DNA from: Enterovirga sp964242715 | GTDB taxonomy: Bacteria > Pseudomonadota > Alphaproteobacteria > Rhizobiales > Beijerinckiaceae | DNA length: 64,000 nt | NCBI RefSeq assembly: GCF_964242715.1 | Contig: NZ_CAXTAZ010000002.1 | Coordinates: 124,001-188,000 of the forward strand | Reading direction: 5' to 3' | In this document: positions 47,443 to 56,622 of the stretch, piece by piece | Layout of the letters: each line of letters opens with the position of its first letter | Position numbering within the stretch: the stretch's first letter is position 1 | Position numbers and translations under genes: made by a program | Notes under the pieces: model-generated | Told to the model about the DNA's origin: nothing | The model's database searches: none | What the model saw: the letters and a program-made list of their open reading frames with translations, nothing else

Positions 47443-49137
47443 ATGTCTCGTTCAACAGGCCTACGCATGTCCGAACTCCGCCGCATCCTCTCCGGGTTTC
47501 TGAAGTCCCGCGGCGGGAATGTCGGGATCATCTTCGGGCTGGCCATCACCCCGCTCGTTCTCGCGGCAGGCGCGGCGCTCGATTATTCACGCGCCAGCGA
47601 CCTGCACAGCAGCCTTCAGACCGGAACCGACGCGACCACGCTCCTGCTCTGCAAGGCGTCCTCGACGCTGACGAGCGATCAGTTGCGGACGATGGCCAAG
47701 GACAGTGTCCAGAGCTATGTCGGCGGCGGAACGATCACGATCAAGGACCTGCAGGTCACGAACTCCCCGCGCAGCGTCGTCCTGACGACGACGTCCTCGT
47801 CCGCTACCGCCTTCATGAAGATCATGAACCAGAACACAGTCGTGGTGGATGCCACCGCGAGTTGTTCGGCGAGCGAACAGTATTTCGAGATCGCGCTCGT
47901 GCTGGATACGACAGGGTCGATGAGTTCCTCCGGCGGGACCCAGACGAAGATGGAAGCCGCCAAGACGGCGGCCAAGGACTTCGTGGACTACATGTTCACG
48001 ACCGGCGCCCTTCCGGGCCATGTCCGCATGTCGCTCGTTCCCTTCGCGGCATCCGTCGCGATCCCGACGGCCTCCCGCACCGCGCCCTGGCTCGACACGA
48101 CGGGCCTGTCTCCGGTGCATTGGCAATACGTGACGAACCCTGGCGCCGCGAGCTTCACGAGCCGGGTCTCGATCTTCGACAAGCTCAAGAACACGAGATC
48201 GAGTTGGGCCTGGGAGGGCTGCGTCGAGTCCCCGCCATATCCCTACAACGTCAAGGATGACGCGGTCTCGAAGGGAACACCGAAATCGCTGATCTTGCCG
48301 ATGTTTGCGCCGGACGAGGTCAGTAGCCGGGCCTCGTACCGATCTCGCGGCGACACCTATTATTATCAGGATGTCACGAACTCGAATTCCTATATCGACG
48401 ACGGATCGGATTTCGGGACGGGCTCGTGCCGGAGCGACGATTCCTCGCAAAGCAAGCGCTTCACCCAGGCCTGCAAATACAATGCCCGCGACAACGCCAG
48501 GACCAGCATGCCGGGTCCGAACTGGGGCTGCACCTCCCGTCCGCTCTCGCTTCTCGGCACCAGCCAGTCGACGCTGAAGACCGAGATCACGGCTTTGCAG
48601 CCCGAAGGCAGCACGAACGTGCACGAGGGCTTCATGTGGGGCTGGCGGACCATCTCGCCCACCAACGTCTTCAGCAGCCAGTCGAGCCCGCCCGTCGCCT
48701 ACGACACCACGAGCTACAACAAGGTCGTCGTCCTGATGACGGACGGCGCCAATCAATGGCTCGCCAACGACGACGTCATCGGCAAGTCGAACTACTCGGC
48801 CTACGGCTACTTCCGAAATGCCGACGGGACGGATGCGGCGACCACGAACTCCCGTTTCAGGACGGGCCGGACCAATCTCACGACGAATGCCGACGGACGT
48901 GCCGTCATCGACGAACTCCTGCTCGAGGCCTGCACGAATGCCAAGGCGAAGAAGGTCATCGTCTACACGGTCGGGTTCAGCACGAAGGACGACCCGATCG
49001 ACGCGCAGGGTCTCAACCTGCTGTCGAGCTGCGCGACAGCCAGCGATTACGCATTCGTGGCCAGCGACTCGAAGTCCCTGATCTCGGCCTTCCAGAAGAT
49101 CGCCCAGGGTATCGGCCAGCTTCGCCTGACCCGATAG
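47443..49137 (+). CDS. TadG-like pilus assembly/VWA domain protein
   Basis: 564 residues. The N-terminus (RGGNVGIIFGLAITPLVLAAGAALDYSRASDLHSSLQTGTDATTLL, about 23-70) is a TadE/TadG-type pseudopilin-like helix. A VWA domain starts near residue 145 with the metal site LVLDTTGSMSS and continues to VVVLMTDGANQW and KVIVYTVGFS. Six or more cysteines suggest disulphides and a periplasmic location. No other tad genes are nearby, as is common for such solitary TadG-like proteins. ATG 47443 or ATG 47467 may be the start. Confidence 0.88.
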   Translation: MSRSTGLRMSELRRILSGFLKSRGGNVGIIFGLAITPLVLAAGAALDYSRASDLHSSLQTGTDATTLLLCKASSTLTSDQLRTMAKDSVQSYVGGGTITIKDLQVTNSPRSVVLTTTSSSATAFMKIMNQNTVVVDATASCSASEQYFEIALVLDTTGSMSSSGGTQTKMEAAKTAAKDFVDYMFTTGALPGHVRMSLVPFAASVAIPTASRTAPWLDTTGLSPVHWQYVTNPGAASFTSRVSIFDKLKNTRSSWAWEGCVESPPYPYNVKDDAVSKGTPKSLILPMFAPDEVSSRASYRSRGDTYYYQDVTNSNSYIDDGSDFGTGSCRSDDSSQSKRFTQACKYNARDNARTSMPGPNWGCTSRPLSLLGTSQSTLKTEITALQPEGSTNVHEGFMWGWRTISPTNVFSSQSSPPVAYDTTSYNKVVVLMTDGANQWLANDDVIGKSNYSAYGYFRNADGTDAATTNSRFRTGRTNLTTNADGRAVIDELLLEACTNAKAKKVIVYTVGFSTKDDPIDAQGLNLLSSCATASDYAFVASDSKSLISAFQKIAQGIGQLRLTR

Positions 49138-49141
49138 GGCA

Positions 49142-49792
49142 TCACCTTCGGCTCAGCAGGAACACCCCCTGCTGGCCGAACAGGTTCCAGACCCACCAGG
49201 GGAGGTTCACCCGCACCGGCTGGCCGTTCGCGTCGAGGGCGTGGGCCTGCTGGATCTTCGCGCCGACGTCGCCGCAGAGGCGGACGAAGTCGCGGATCGT
49301 GCAGAAATGGATGTTCGGCGTGTCGTACCAGGTATGCGGCAGGTTGTCGGTCATCGGCATCCGGCCGCGCACGCCGAGCTCGTAGCGCACCCGCCAATGG
49401 CCGAAATTCGGGAATGACACGATGGCCCGGCGGCCGATGCGGAGCATGTGCTCGAGCACGACGCGCGGATGCCGGGTCGCCTGCAGGGTTTGCGACAGGA
49501 TGACGTAGTCGAAGGAATCGTCCGGGTAGTCGGCGAGGTCGGTATCGGCATCTCCCTGGATGACGGCGAGGCCGCGCGCGAGGCCGTGGCTCACGCCTTC
49601 GCGCGACAGCTCGATTCCGCGCCCGTCGACAGCCCGGCGCTCGCGCAGCAGCGCCAGCAGCATGCCGTCGCCGCAACCGACATCGAGCACGCGCGTATTC
49701 GGATCGACCATCCGGGCGACGAGAAGGTGGTCCTTGCGGGGCGGCGGCAGCGCCTCCCCGCCCGCCCGGGCGACGAGGAGGCCCGCGCTCAC
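49142..49792 (-). CDS. metW: Methionine biosynthesis protein MetW
   Basis: 216-residue SAM-dependent methyltransferase-fold protein that works with MetX in methionine synthesis. Motif I is RVLDVGCGDGMLLALL; then RGIELSREGVSHGLARGLAVIQGDADTDLADYPDDSFDYVILSQTLQATRHP and FPNFGHWRVRY are typical of MetW. The start is GTG 49792, overlapping the metX stop (GTGA); the longer open frame lies within metX. Confidence 0.95.
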   Translation of the reverse strand: MSAGLLVARAGGEALPPPRKDHLLVARMVDPNTRVLDVGCGDGMLLALLRERRAVDGRGIELSREGVSHGLARGLAVIQGDADTDLADYPDDSFDYVILSQTLQATRHPRVVLEHMLRIGRRAIVSFPNFGHWRVRYELGVRGRMPMTDNLPHTWYDTPNIHFCTIRDFVRLCGDVGAKIQQAHALDANGQPVRVNLPWWVWNLFGQQGVFLLSRR

Positions 49793-50967
49793 GCGATCCC
49801 CCGCGCGGAGGCGGCCGCGTCGAGGAAGCCGCGCGCGGCGGCGAACATCTCCGGCTCTTCGAGCAGGAAGGCGTCGTGACCCTTGTCGCTCTCGATCTCG
49901 ACGAAGCCGACCTGGGCGCCGCCCGCATTCAGGGCGTGCACGATGGCCCGCGAATCCCGGGTCGGGAACAGCCAGTCCGACGAGAAGGAGATGACGCAAA
50001 AGCGCGTGGGCGAGGCCCGGAAGGCATTCGCCAGCGTGCCGCCGTAATCCGCCGCGAGGTCGAAATAGTCCATTGCCCGCGTGACGTAGAGATACGAGTT
50101 CGGGTCGAACCGCTCGACGAAGGAGATGCCCTGGTAGCGCAGGTAGCTCTCGATCTGGAAGTCGGCGTCAAAGGTGAAGGTCGGGGCGTCGCGGTCCTGC
50201 AGGGTGCGGCCGAACTTCCGGTGCAGGGCCGCCTCGGACAGGTAGGTGATATGCGCGCCCATTCGGGCGACCGCGAGACCCTTGCGGGGCCGGACACCCT
50301 CGTCGAGATAACGCCCGCGGCGCCAATCGGGGTCGGCCATGATGGCCTGCCGGCCGACCTCGTGGAAGGCGATGTTCTGCGCCGAATGCCGGGCGCCCGT
50401 CGCCAGTGGAAGGGCGGCGAAGACCCGGTCCGGGTAGCTCGCCGCCCATTGCAGCACCTGCATGCCGCCCATGGATCCGCCGGCGACGCAAAAGAGGCTC
50501 GGAATGCCGAGCCGGTCGATCAGCATGCTTTGCGCCCGCACCGTGTCCCGGATGGTCACGAGCGGGAAATCGAGCGCCCAGGCCTTCTTCGTGTCCGGGT
50601 GGCAGGAGGCCGGGCCGGTCGTGCCCATGCAGCCGCCGACGACATTCGCGCAGATGACGAAGAAGCGGTCGGTGTCGATCGGCCGGCCCGGGCCGACCAT
50701 CGTCTCCCACCAGCCCCGCTTTCCAGTGACCGGATGGATGTTGGCCGCGTGCTGGTCGCCGGTCAGCGCGTGGCAGATCAGGATCGCGTTCGAGCGTGCC
50801 GCGTTCAGTTCGCCATAGGTCTGGTAGGCGATCTGCCAGGGGCCGAGCGAGGCGCCGGCGTCGAGCGAGAGAGGCTCGTCCGAGCCGAAACGCTGGAGGA
50901 GGCTCGTCGGGTCGTCCGCCTCCGACCGATGCGTCGGCGCCGCCCCCCTGAAACTATGCTCGTTCAT
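49789..50967 (-). CDS. metX: Homoserine O-acetyltransferase
   Basis: 392-residue alpha/beta hydrolase-fold enzyme that acylates homoserine. Nucleophile Ser165 is in VAGGSMGGMQVLQWA; GGCMGTTGP and the acid/base residues in FSSDWLFP (Asp) and DKGHDAFLLE (His) are present. First gene of metX-metW, divergent from the chorismate mutase gene with 133 bp between starts. I looked there for a SAM-II riboswitch and saw no convincing match. Confidence 0.96.
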   Translation of the reverse strand: MNEHSFRGAAPTHRSEADDPTSLLQRFGSDEPLSLDAGASLGPWQIAYQTYGELNAARSNAILICHALTGDQHAANIHPVTGKRGWWETMVGPGRPIDTDRFFVICANVVGGCMGTTGPASCHPDTKKAWALDFPLVTIRDTVRAQSMLIDRLGIPSLFCVAGGSMGGMQVLQWAASYPDRVFAALPLATGARHSAQNIAFHEVGRQAIMADPDWRRGRYLDEGVRPRKGLAVARMGAHITYLSEAALHRKFGRTLQDRDAPTFTFDADFQIESYLRYQGISFVERFDPNSYLYVTRAMDYFDLAADYGGTLANAFRASPTRFCVISFSSDWLFPTRDSRAIVHALNAGGAQVGFVEIESDKGHDAFLLEEPEMFAAARGFLDAAASARGIA

Positions 50968-51100
50968 GGCGCGATTTCATGCGGTCATCGCTCCCGCCAA
51001 GTCAACGAAGGCTCGCCTTCGCGGCCTCGGGTTGGCAGGCCGGGTCCCGGCCCATAAAGCGGGCCGTAGAAGCGGGGCGATGGACCCGGCGGGAGGCAGG

Positions 51101-51910
51101 ATGGCCGGTGACGGACCCGAGACGGCGCTGGCTGCGCTGCGGAGCGAGATCGACCGCATCGACGAGGCCATGCACCGGCTCCTGATGGAGCGCGGCGAGA
51201 TCATCGACCGCCTCATCGCGACGAAGGGTACCGTGGCGTCCGGCTCCGCCTTCCGGCCCGAGCGCGAAGCCGCGATGATGCGCGTGCTGGCCGGCCGCCA
51301 TCGCGGCCTCCTCCCCTTCGATGCGCCGGAAAGCATCTGGCGCGTCATCATCTCCACCTTCACGTATGTCCAGGCGCCCTATGGCGTCCATGCCGACATC
51401 GGAGCCGGCGACGCCGCGATGCGGGATTCCGCGCGCTTCCATTTCGGCTTCACGACGCCGCTCGTGACTCATCCGGAAGCGGCTTCGGTGATCCTGGCCG
51501 TGGCCCGGTCCCGCGGCGATCTAGGGCTCGTGGCCCCGGGCTCCGCACAGGGCGCATGGTGGCGCGCGTTGGAGGACCCGAACGGGCCGAAGGTGATCGC
51601 GCGGCTCCCCTTCACCGACCGTCCCGGCCACCCGGCCGGGACGCCGATCCTGGTCGTCTCGAAGGTGCCCTCCAGCGAAGGCCTTGGCGCGACGCGCCTC
51701 TACGGCGCCAGCGCCGACGGCGTCTCGGAGGGCGTGCTGACGGCAGCAGGGGCCAGGTCGGTCGCGACCGCCGACGGCCGGGTCCTGATTGCCGCTCCGT
51801 GTGACCTCGACCCGGCCGCGATCGAGAGCCGCCTCGGCTCCGTCCGGCTGGTGCCGGTCGGAAGCCATCCCGACCCGGTCGTGTTCGGCGAGGCGGCTCA
51901 GCCGGCCTGA
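51101..51910 (+). CDS. Chorismate mutase family protein with C-terminal extension
   Basis: 269 residues. The AroQ-type helical domain (about 8-95) begins ETALAALRSEIDRIDEAMHRLLMERGEIIDRLIATKG and ends around ESIWRVIISTFTYVQA. The remaining 170 residues (FHFGFTTPLVTHPEAASVILAVARSRGDLGLVAP ...) form a second domain not found in the minimal enzyme; I do not recognise it. The mutase would supply prephenate for the dehydrogenase at 54507. ATG 51101 is chosen for GGGAGG at 51091-51096; ATG 51080 is possible. The end overlaps the convergent MFS gene by 13 bases. Confidence 0.88.
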   Translation: MAGDGPETALAALRSEIDRIDEAMHRLLMERGEIIDRLIATKGTVASGSAFRPEREAAMMRVLAGRHRGLLPFDAPESIWRVIISTFTYVQAPYGVHADIGAGDAAMRDSARFHFGFTTPLVTHPEAASVILAVARSRGDLGLVAPGSAQGAWWRALEDPNGPKVIARLPFTDRPGHPAGTPILVVSKVPSSEGLGATRLYGASADGVSEGVLTAAGARSVATADGRVLIAAPCDLDPAAIESRLGSVRLVPVGSHPDPVVFGEAAQPA

Positions 51911-53178
51911 ACGGCGGCCGCTCGCCTGGCCAGCATGGCGAGGGCGACGAGGCAGGCGAGCCCCACGGCAAGAGCCATCCAGACGAGCACGGCCGATCCG
52001 AACCGCTCGAGGACGAGGGCGAAGCCGAGCGGCGCGGCCGCGAAGGCCGCATTCTGCCAGACGCCCAGGCGGCCGATCATCGTCGCATAGGTTGCCGCGC
52101 CGAAAAGTCGGAGGGGAGCGACCGCCCTGACGATCGACATCAGCCCGCCCGAGAGGCCGTAGCCGATCGAGAAGATGACGGCGCCGACCGGCAAGGCTCC
52201 CCAGAGAAGGAGCGCACCGAGGGCCAGGATCATCAAGACGCCCGAGCCGACGCCGATGGCCAGGATGCCGTAGCGCTCCCCGCCCAGCATCTCGAAGGCC
52301 CGCGCCAGCACCTGGCCCGGGCCGACGAGAGCACCGATCGACACCGCCGTCGTCTCGCTATGTCCGAATCCCTGGAGGATCCCGATCATGTGGAGCGGCA
52401 GACCCCAGGTCAGCATGCCGCCGAGCGAGAAGGCGACGGCCGCAAGTCCGTAGGCTCCCGGGATGGGCCGGCGGTCCGTCGGATCCTGGTCGGACGGCCG
52501 GGACGGGGGTAGCGCCGGCTCGACGAGCACGCGGCCGGACGGGAGGCAGGCGAGGTGCAGGGGTGCGCAGACGAGGACATTCACGGCCGCGAGGATCAGG
52601 AGCGTGTGCCGCCACCCGACCAGGCCGTCCAGCCAGATCAGGAACGGCCACGCGATCGTCGAGGACAGGCCGGTGAGGAGAAGCAGGAGCGCGATCGCGC
52701 GCCGCGCGCGCCCCGGCGAGATCTGCACGAGGGCCGTCGAGGACGCCTGGTTCAGGGCCAGCGGCATGGCCGCCCCGAAAATCACCCAGGCCGCCCCGAA
52801 GACGACGGGGCCCTCGGCGAGAGCGAGCGTCACGAGGCCGAGCGCCACGAGGGCCGACCCGGCCACCATCCAGCGCCGGCAACCGTCGCGGTCCAGGACC
52901 CGGCCGACCGCCGGCGAAAGCGCCGCCGCGACCAGCAACATGAGGGTGATGCCGCCGAAGACGATTTCCTTCGACAGGCCCGTGCCGGCGGAGAGTCGCG
53001 AGGAGAGGACGGCCGGGATGTGAAACGTCGTCCCCCAGCCGACCACCTGCGTCACGGTGAGCGCACCGACCGCGATGGGGAGAGTGCGCGGAGGCAGGGC
53101 GCCGGACGACGCGGCGAAGAGCAAGCAAAGCCTCCCGCCCGGCAGCGATGACCTTGCCGGAAGCGGCGCGCGTCGCAT
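51898..53178 (-). CDS. MFS transporter
   Basis: Up to 426 residues with about 12 membrane helices in two halves split by a loop of about 25 residues (PSRPSDQDPTDRRPIPG). The RVLDRDGCRRWM loop after helix 2 resembles the MFS motif A region. The first helix seems to begin at LPIAVGALTVTQVVGWG, so the true start may be downstream of ATG 53178. Substrate unknown; its site between chorismate mutase and hisC does not prove a link to aromatic compounds. Confidence 0.85.
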   Translation of the reverse strand: MRRAPLPARSSLPGGRLCLLFAASSGALPPRTLPIAVGALTVTQVVGWGTTFHIPAVLSSRLSAGTGLSKEIVFGGITLMLLVAAALSPAVGRVLDRDGCRRWMVAGSALVALGLVTLALAEGPVVFGAAWVIFGAAMPLALNQASSTALVQISPGRARRAIALLLLLTGLSSTIAWPFLIWLDGLVGWRHTLLILAAVNVLVCAPLHLACLPSGRVLVEPALPPSRPSDQDPTDRRPIPGAYGLAAVAFSLGGMLTWGLPLHMIGILQGFGHSETTAVSIGALVGPGQVLARAFEMLGGERYGILAIGVGSGVLMILALGALLLWGALPVGAVIFSIGYGLSGGLMSIVRAVAPLRLFGAATYATMIGRLGVWQNAAFAAAPLGFALVLERFGSAVLVWMALAVGLACLVALAMLARRAAAVQAG

Positions 53179-53286
53179 GGGGCGGAGAAGGGGTCAAGCG
53201 AAGGAGGGCAACGGCCAGCACTTGCCTTTTCGCGTGCGATCCCGCCCGCGTTGCGCTAGAGCGGCGCCGCCCCTCCCCGCTCGAAG

Positions 53287-54426
53287 ATGATGATGTCCGC
53301 TTCCGCCGCCGCCGCGACCCGACCCGGGCCGATCCCGCTTCCGGGCATCCTCGAGATCGCCGCCTATGTTCCGGGCCGCGACCATGTCGAGGGCGTGGAG
53401 AAGGTCCACAAGCTGTCGGCGAACGAGACCCCGCTCGGGCCGAGCCCGAAGGCGATCGCGGCCTTTCGCGAGGCGGCCGAGACGCTGGCCACCTACCCCG
53501 ATGGCGGCGCGACGGCCCTTCGGGACGCGATCGGCCGCAAGAACGGGATCGATCCGGCCCGCATCGTTTGCGGCACCGGCTCGGACGAATTGTTGGCGCT
53601 CATCACGAACGCCTTCCTGGGCGCGGGCGACGAGGGCCTCTACAGCCAGCACGGATTCCTGGTCTACAAGATCTACGTCATGGCGGCGGGCGGCGTGCCG
53701 GTCGAGGCGGAAGAGACGAATCTCACGGCCAGCGTCGACGCCTTCCTGGCCAAGGTGAGCGAGCGCACGAAGATCGTGTTCCTCGCAAACCCCAACAACC
53801 CGACCGGAACCTACATTCCGTTCGACGAGGTGAAGCGGCTCCACGCGGCCTTGCCGCCGCACGTGCTGCTCGTCCTCGACGCCGCCTATTCGGAATACGT
53901 CCGCCGGAACGACTACGCCTCCGGCCTCGAACTCGCGCTGACGACCGACAACGTCGTCATGGTCCGGACCTTCTCCAAGATCCACGGGCTCGCCGCGCTT
54001 CGGCTCGGCTGGATGGTCGGGCCGGAGCCGATCGTCGACGCCCTGAACCGCATCCGCGGTCCCTTCAACGTGAACGCCCCGGCCATCGCGGCCGGCGCTG
54101 CGGCGATCGCGGACGATGCCCATGTCGCGGCCTCGCTCGCGCATAACGACGAGTGGCTACCGCGGCTGACGCAGGGCATCGAGGCCCTCGGCCTCCGGGT
54201 GACGCCGAGCGTCGGCAACTTCGTCCTGATCCATTTTCCGCGCGAGCCGGGCCGCACCGCCGCGGAGGCGGACGAGTTCCTGTCTCGCCGCGGCCTCGTG
54301 CTCCGGGCCGTCCGGGCCTACGGGCTGCCGGACGCGCTCCGGATGACGATCGGCACGGCCGAAGCGAACGAGCTCGTCCTCGCCGCGCTTGCCGAGTTCT
54401 TGGGGAAGAGCCCCGCCCGTGGCTGA
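53287..54426 (+). CDS. hisC: Histidinol-phosphate aminotransferase
   Basis: 379-residue PLP enzyme, fold type I. It has HKLSANETPLGPSPKAIAAF, the cofactor region FLANPNNPTGTYIPFDEV, DAAYSEYV, and the Schiff-base Lys in RTFSKIHGLAALRLGWM. Besides histidine synthesis such enzymes can act on aromatic oxo acids; the adjoining dehydrogenase supports a role in tyrosine or phenylalanine formation, as in other alphaproteobacteria. Confidence 0.94.
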   Translation: MMMSASAAAATRPGPIPLPGILEIAAYVPGRDHVEGVEKVHKLSANETPLGPSPKAIAAFREAAETLATYPDGGATALRDAIGRKNGIDPARIVCGTGSDELLALITNAFLGAGDEGLYSQHGFLVYKIYVMAAGGVPVEAEETNLTASVDAFLAKVSERTKIVFLANPNNPTGTYIPFDEVKRLHAALPPHVLLVLDAAYSEYVRRNDYASGLELALTTDNVVMVRTFSKIHGLAALRLGWMVGPEPIVDALNRIRGPFNVNAPAIAAGAAAIADDAHVAASLAHNDEWLPRLTQGIEALGLRVTPSVGNFVLIHFPREPGRTAAEADEFLSRRGLVLRAVRAYGLPDALRMTIGTAEANELVLAALAEFLGKSPARG

Positions 54427-54429
54427 CCT

Positions 54430-54496
54430 CCGCTCACCCCGGCGAAAGCCGGGGTCCAGACGGAGGCTGGATGCCTGCCTTTGCCGGCATGAGCGG
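54430..54496. repeat. Palindromic repeat, family A copy 2
   Basis: 67-bp element between hisC and the dehydrogenase gene, with ends CCGCTCA (54430-54436) and TGAGCGG (54490-54496) identical to those at 31603-31677, and the core CCCCGGCGAAAGCCGGGG hairpin. Confidence 0.85.
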
Positions 54497-54506
54497 ATCG
54501 CGGCCC

Positions 54507-55487
54507 ATGCCCGAAGCTGATCCGCCGCCGAGCGGCAAGACCTCCGCCCTCGGTCCGCCCCTGCCCGAGCCGATCGTCGGCCGCCTGGCGATCGTCGGGA
54601 TCGGGCTGATCGGCTCGTCGATCGCCCGGGCGGCGCTGGAGCGCAGGCTCGCCAGGACCATCGTCTGCGTCGACCAGGACCCGAATGTCGTCGAGCGAGC
54701 GCGCGCCCTCGCCCTTGGCGACATTGCCACGACCAGCCTGACCGACGGCGTCGCCGATGCGGATCTCGTCATCCTCTGCATCCCGGTCGGCGCCTTCGAG
54801 AGCGTGGCGCGCGAGATCGGCCCGCATCTGAAACTGGGCGCGATCCTGTCGGATACGGGCTCGGTCAAGGGCTCGGTCATCGCCCAGGTGACCCCACACC
54901 TCCCGGCCGGGGTGCATCTCGTCCCGGCGCATCCGGTGGCCGGCACCGAATATTCCGGTCCGGATGCCGGCTTCACGACGCTCTTCCGGCAGCGCTGGTG
55001 CATCCTGACCCCGCCCGACGGGACGGATGCGGCCGCGATCGCGACCGTCGAGGCCGTCTGGACCGCGATGGGGGCGGAGGTCGAACGGATGACGGCCGAG
55101 CATCACGACCTCGTCCTCGCGATCACGAGCCACGTGCCGCATCTGATTGCCTACAACATCGTCGGCACGGCGGCCGATCTCGAGACGGTGACGCAGGGCG
55201 AGGTGATCAAGTTCTCGGCCGGCGGTTTTCGCGATTTCACCCGTATCGCCGCCTCCGACCCGACCATGTGGCGCGACGTCTTCCTCCACAACCGCGGCGC
55301 CGTCCTCGAAATGCTCGGGCGTCTGAACGAGGACATCGCGATCCTCGCCCGCGCCATCCGCTGGGGCGACGGCGACGCCCTGTTCGACCTCTTCACCCGC
55401 ACGCGCGCCATCCGGCGCGGCATCGTAGCCGAGGGCCAGGACGCAGCGGAGCCCGATTTCGGACGTCGTCGGGACGCCCCGCCATGA
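54507..55487 (+). CDS. tyrC: Prephenate/arogenate dehydrogenase family protein
   Basis: 326 residues. The NAD(P) fold RLAIVGIGLIGSSIARAALE starts near residue 25; LSDTGSVKGSV and LVPAHPVAGTEYSGPDAG (with the catalytic His) and the helical C-terminal part (SHVPHLIAYNIVG, KFSAGGFRDFTRIAASDPTMWRDVFLHN) are standard. It oxidatively decarboxylates prephenate or arogenate on the way to tyrosine. ATG 54507 starts just after the repeat; a much longer upstream frame overlaps hisC and is not coding. Confidence 0.94.
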   Translation: MPEADPPPSGKTSALGPPLPEPIVGRLAIVGIGLIGSSIARAALERRLARTIVCVDQDPNVVERARALALGDIATTSLTDGVADADLVILCIPVGAFESVAREIGPHLKLGAILSDTGSVKGSVIAQVTPHLPAGVHLVPAHPVAGTEYSGPDAGFTTLFRQRWCILTPPDGTDAAAIATVEAVWTAMGAEVERMTAEHHDLVLAITSHVPHLIAYNIVGTAADLETVTQGEVIKFSAGGFRDFTRIAASDPTMWRDVFLHNRGAVLEMLGRLNEDIAILARAIRWGDGDALFDLFTRTRAIRRGIVAEGQDAAEPDFGRRRDAPP

Positions 55488-55563
55488 GGCCCCGCACCCT
55501 CTCGCTCCGGAGGCAGACGATCAATGTCGGCCCGCCCTGGACCGCATCGGGGCACCGGCCCGG

Positions 55564-56520
55564 GTGACGGGACCGGACTTCACGCCGGATGATCGCAAGG
55601 CAGCCCGGAAGCTCAATGCGAAGCTGAACCTGCTGCCACGCTTTCGCATGCAGACCGTGGTCGGACGCGTCGTCCTCAGCATCATGCTCTGGATCGGCCA
55701 GCTTTATCCGCTTGCGAGAGGCAATCGGTCCACCGCACGAAAGTCCCTCCGAACGATTGAGGCATCCGGACGAAAGGTCAAAGTTCGCATCTTCACGCCG
55801 CGGACATCGGCCCGAGGCGTCATCCTCGACCTGCATGGCGGGGGCTGGACGATCGGCAACGCACGCATGTCCGACGGCGAGAATGGCGCGTTTGCCCAAA
55901 GGAACTCGCTCGCCGTGGTTAGCATCGACTATCGGTTGGCTCTGACGAACCCGATCAGCACCTCGGTCGACGATTGCGAGACGGCTGCTCTGTGGCTGAT
56001 CGAGCATGCCGAAACCGAGTTCGGCACGAGAGAGATCATCGTCAAGGGATCGTCGGCCGGGGCGCACCTGGCCGCCTTGATGATCCTCCGGCTCCGCGAT
56101 GCCGGCAGGCTGTCGGACGTCATCAAGGGATTGGTGCTGTATTTCGGCCTCTACGACTTCTCGGGGACCGGGATGGTGCGCGCGGCGGGTTCGGATAATC
56201 TGCTGCTTCACGGCCCGACGGTGCGGTCGACCTTGCGGAAACTCACCCCGCACATGACCGACGAGGAACGGCATGCACCCTCCATCTCTCCGGTCTACGG
56301 TGACCTGAGTTCATTGCCGCCGGCTCTCTTCCTCGTCGGTGACAAGGACATGCTGCTGGAGGACAACCAGAGGATGGAAGCGAGGTGGCGGGCCGCGAAC
56401 GGGAACTCATCGCTCCTCGTCGTCCCGGAAAGCCCGCACGCGTTCAATCGACTGCCTACCGCCATCGCCAGAAAGGTCGACCGGTTCGTGGACCGCTGGA
56501 TGCTCGAACGCCTGAGCTGA
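55564..56520 (+). CDS. Alpha/beta hydrolase, hormone-sensitive-lipase-like esterase
   Basis: 318 residues. The oxyanion motif HGGGW is in VILDLHGGGWTIGNARMSD; the nucleophile Ser is in KGSSAGAHLAALM; Asp and His of the triad are in FLVGDKDMLLED and PESPHAFNRLP. The first 60 residues include a hydrophobic segment (VVLSIMLWIGQLYPLA) that could touch the membrane. Starts at GTG 55564. Its codons are less GC-biased than those of its neighbours, and it separates tyrC from trpE(G), so it may be a later arrival. Confidence 0.88.
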   Translation: MTGPDFTPDDRKAARKLNAKLNLLPRFRMQTVVGRVVLSIMLWIGQLYPLARGNRSTARKSLRTIEASGRKVKVRIFTPRTSARGVILDLHGGGWTIGNARMSDGENGAFAQRNSLAVVSIDYRLALTNPISTSVDDCETAALWLIEHAETEFGTREIIVKGSSAGAHLAALMILRLRDAGRLSDVIKGLVLYFGLYDFSGTGMVRAAGSDNLLLHGPTVRSTLRKLTPHMTDEERHAPSISPVYGDLSSLPPALFLVGDKDMLLEDNQRMEARWRAANGNSSLLVVPESPHAFNRLPTAIARKVDRFVDRWMLERLS

Positions 56521-56574
56521 CAGGCCTTGCAGCCCCGGCTTGACCCGCGCTTGGCACGATGCAAAGTTCCATCC

Positions 56575-56622
56575 ATGCGCAAGGCGATCCGTTTCGATTC
56601 CATGTGGTGGCGCCCCGAATAG
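56575..56622 (+). CDS. trpE(G) leader peptide (tandem Trp codons)
   Basis: A 15-codon reading frame (MRKAIRFDSMWWRPE) with two adjacent TGG codons at 56605-56610 and stop TAG at 56620-56622, 110 bases before trpE(G). A shorter start at ATG 56602 would give MWWRPE. Such leader peptides sense charged tRNA-Trp and are known upstream of rhizobial trpE(G). No strong ribosome site is seen. Confidence 0.7.
   Translation: MRKAIRFDSMWWRPE

Noticed and set aside
50968..51100. SAM-II riboswitch upstream of metX
   Set aside because: Alphaproteobacterial met genes often carry one, but I could not match the conserved pseudoknot sequence in this 133-bp interval on the minus strand.
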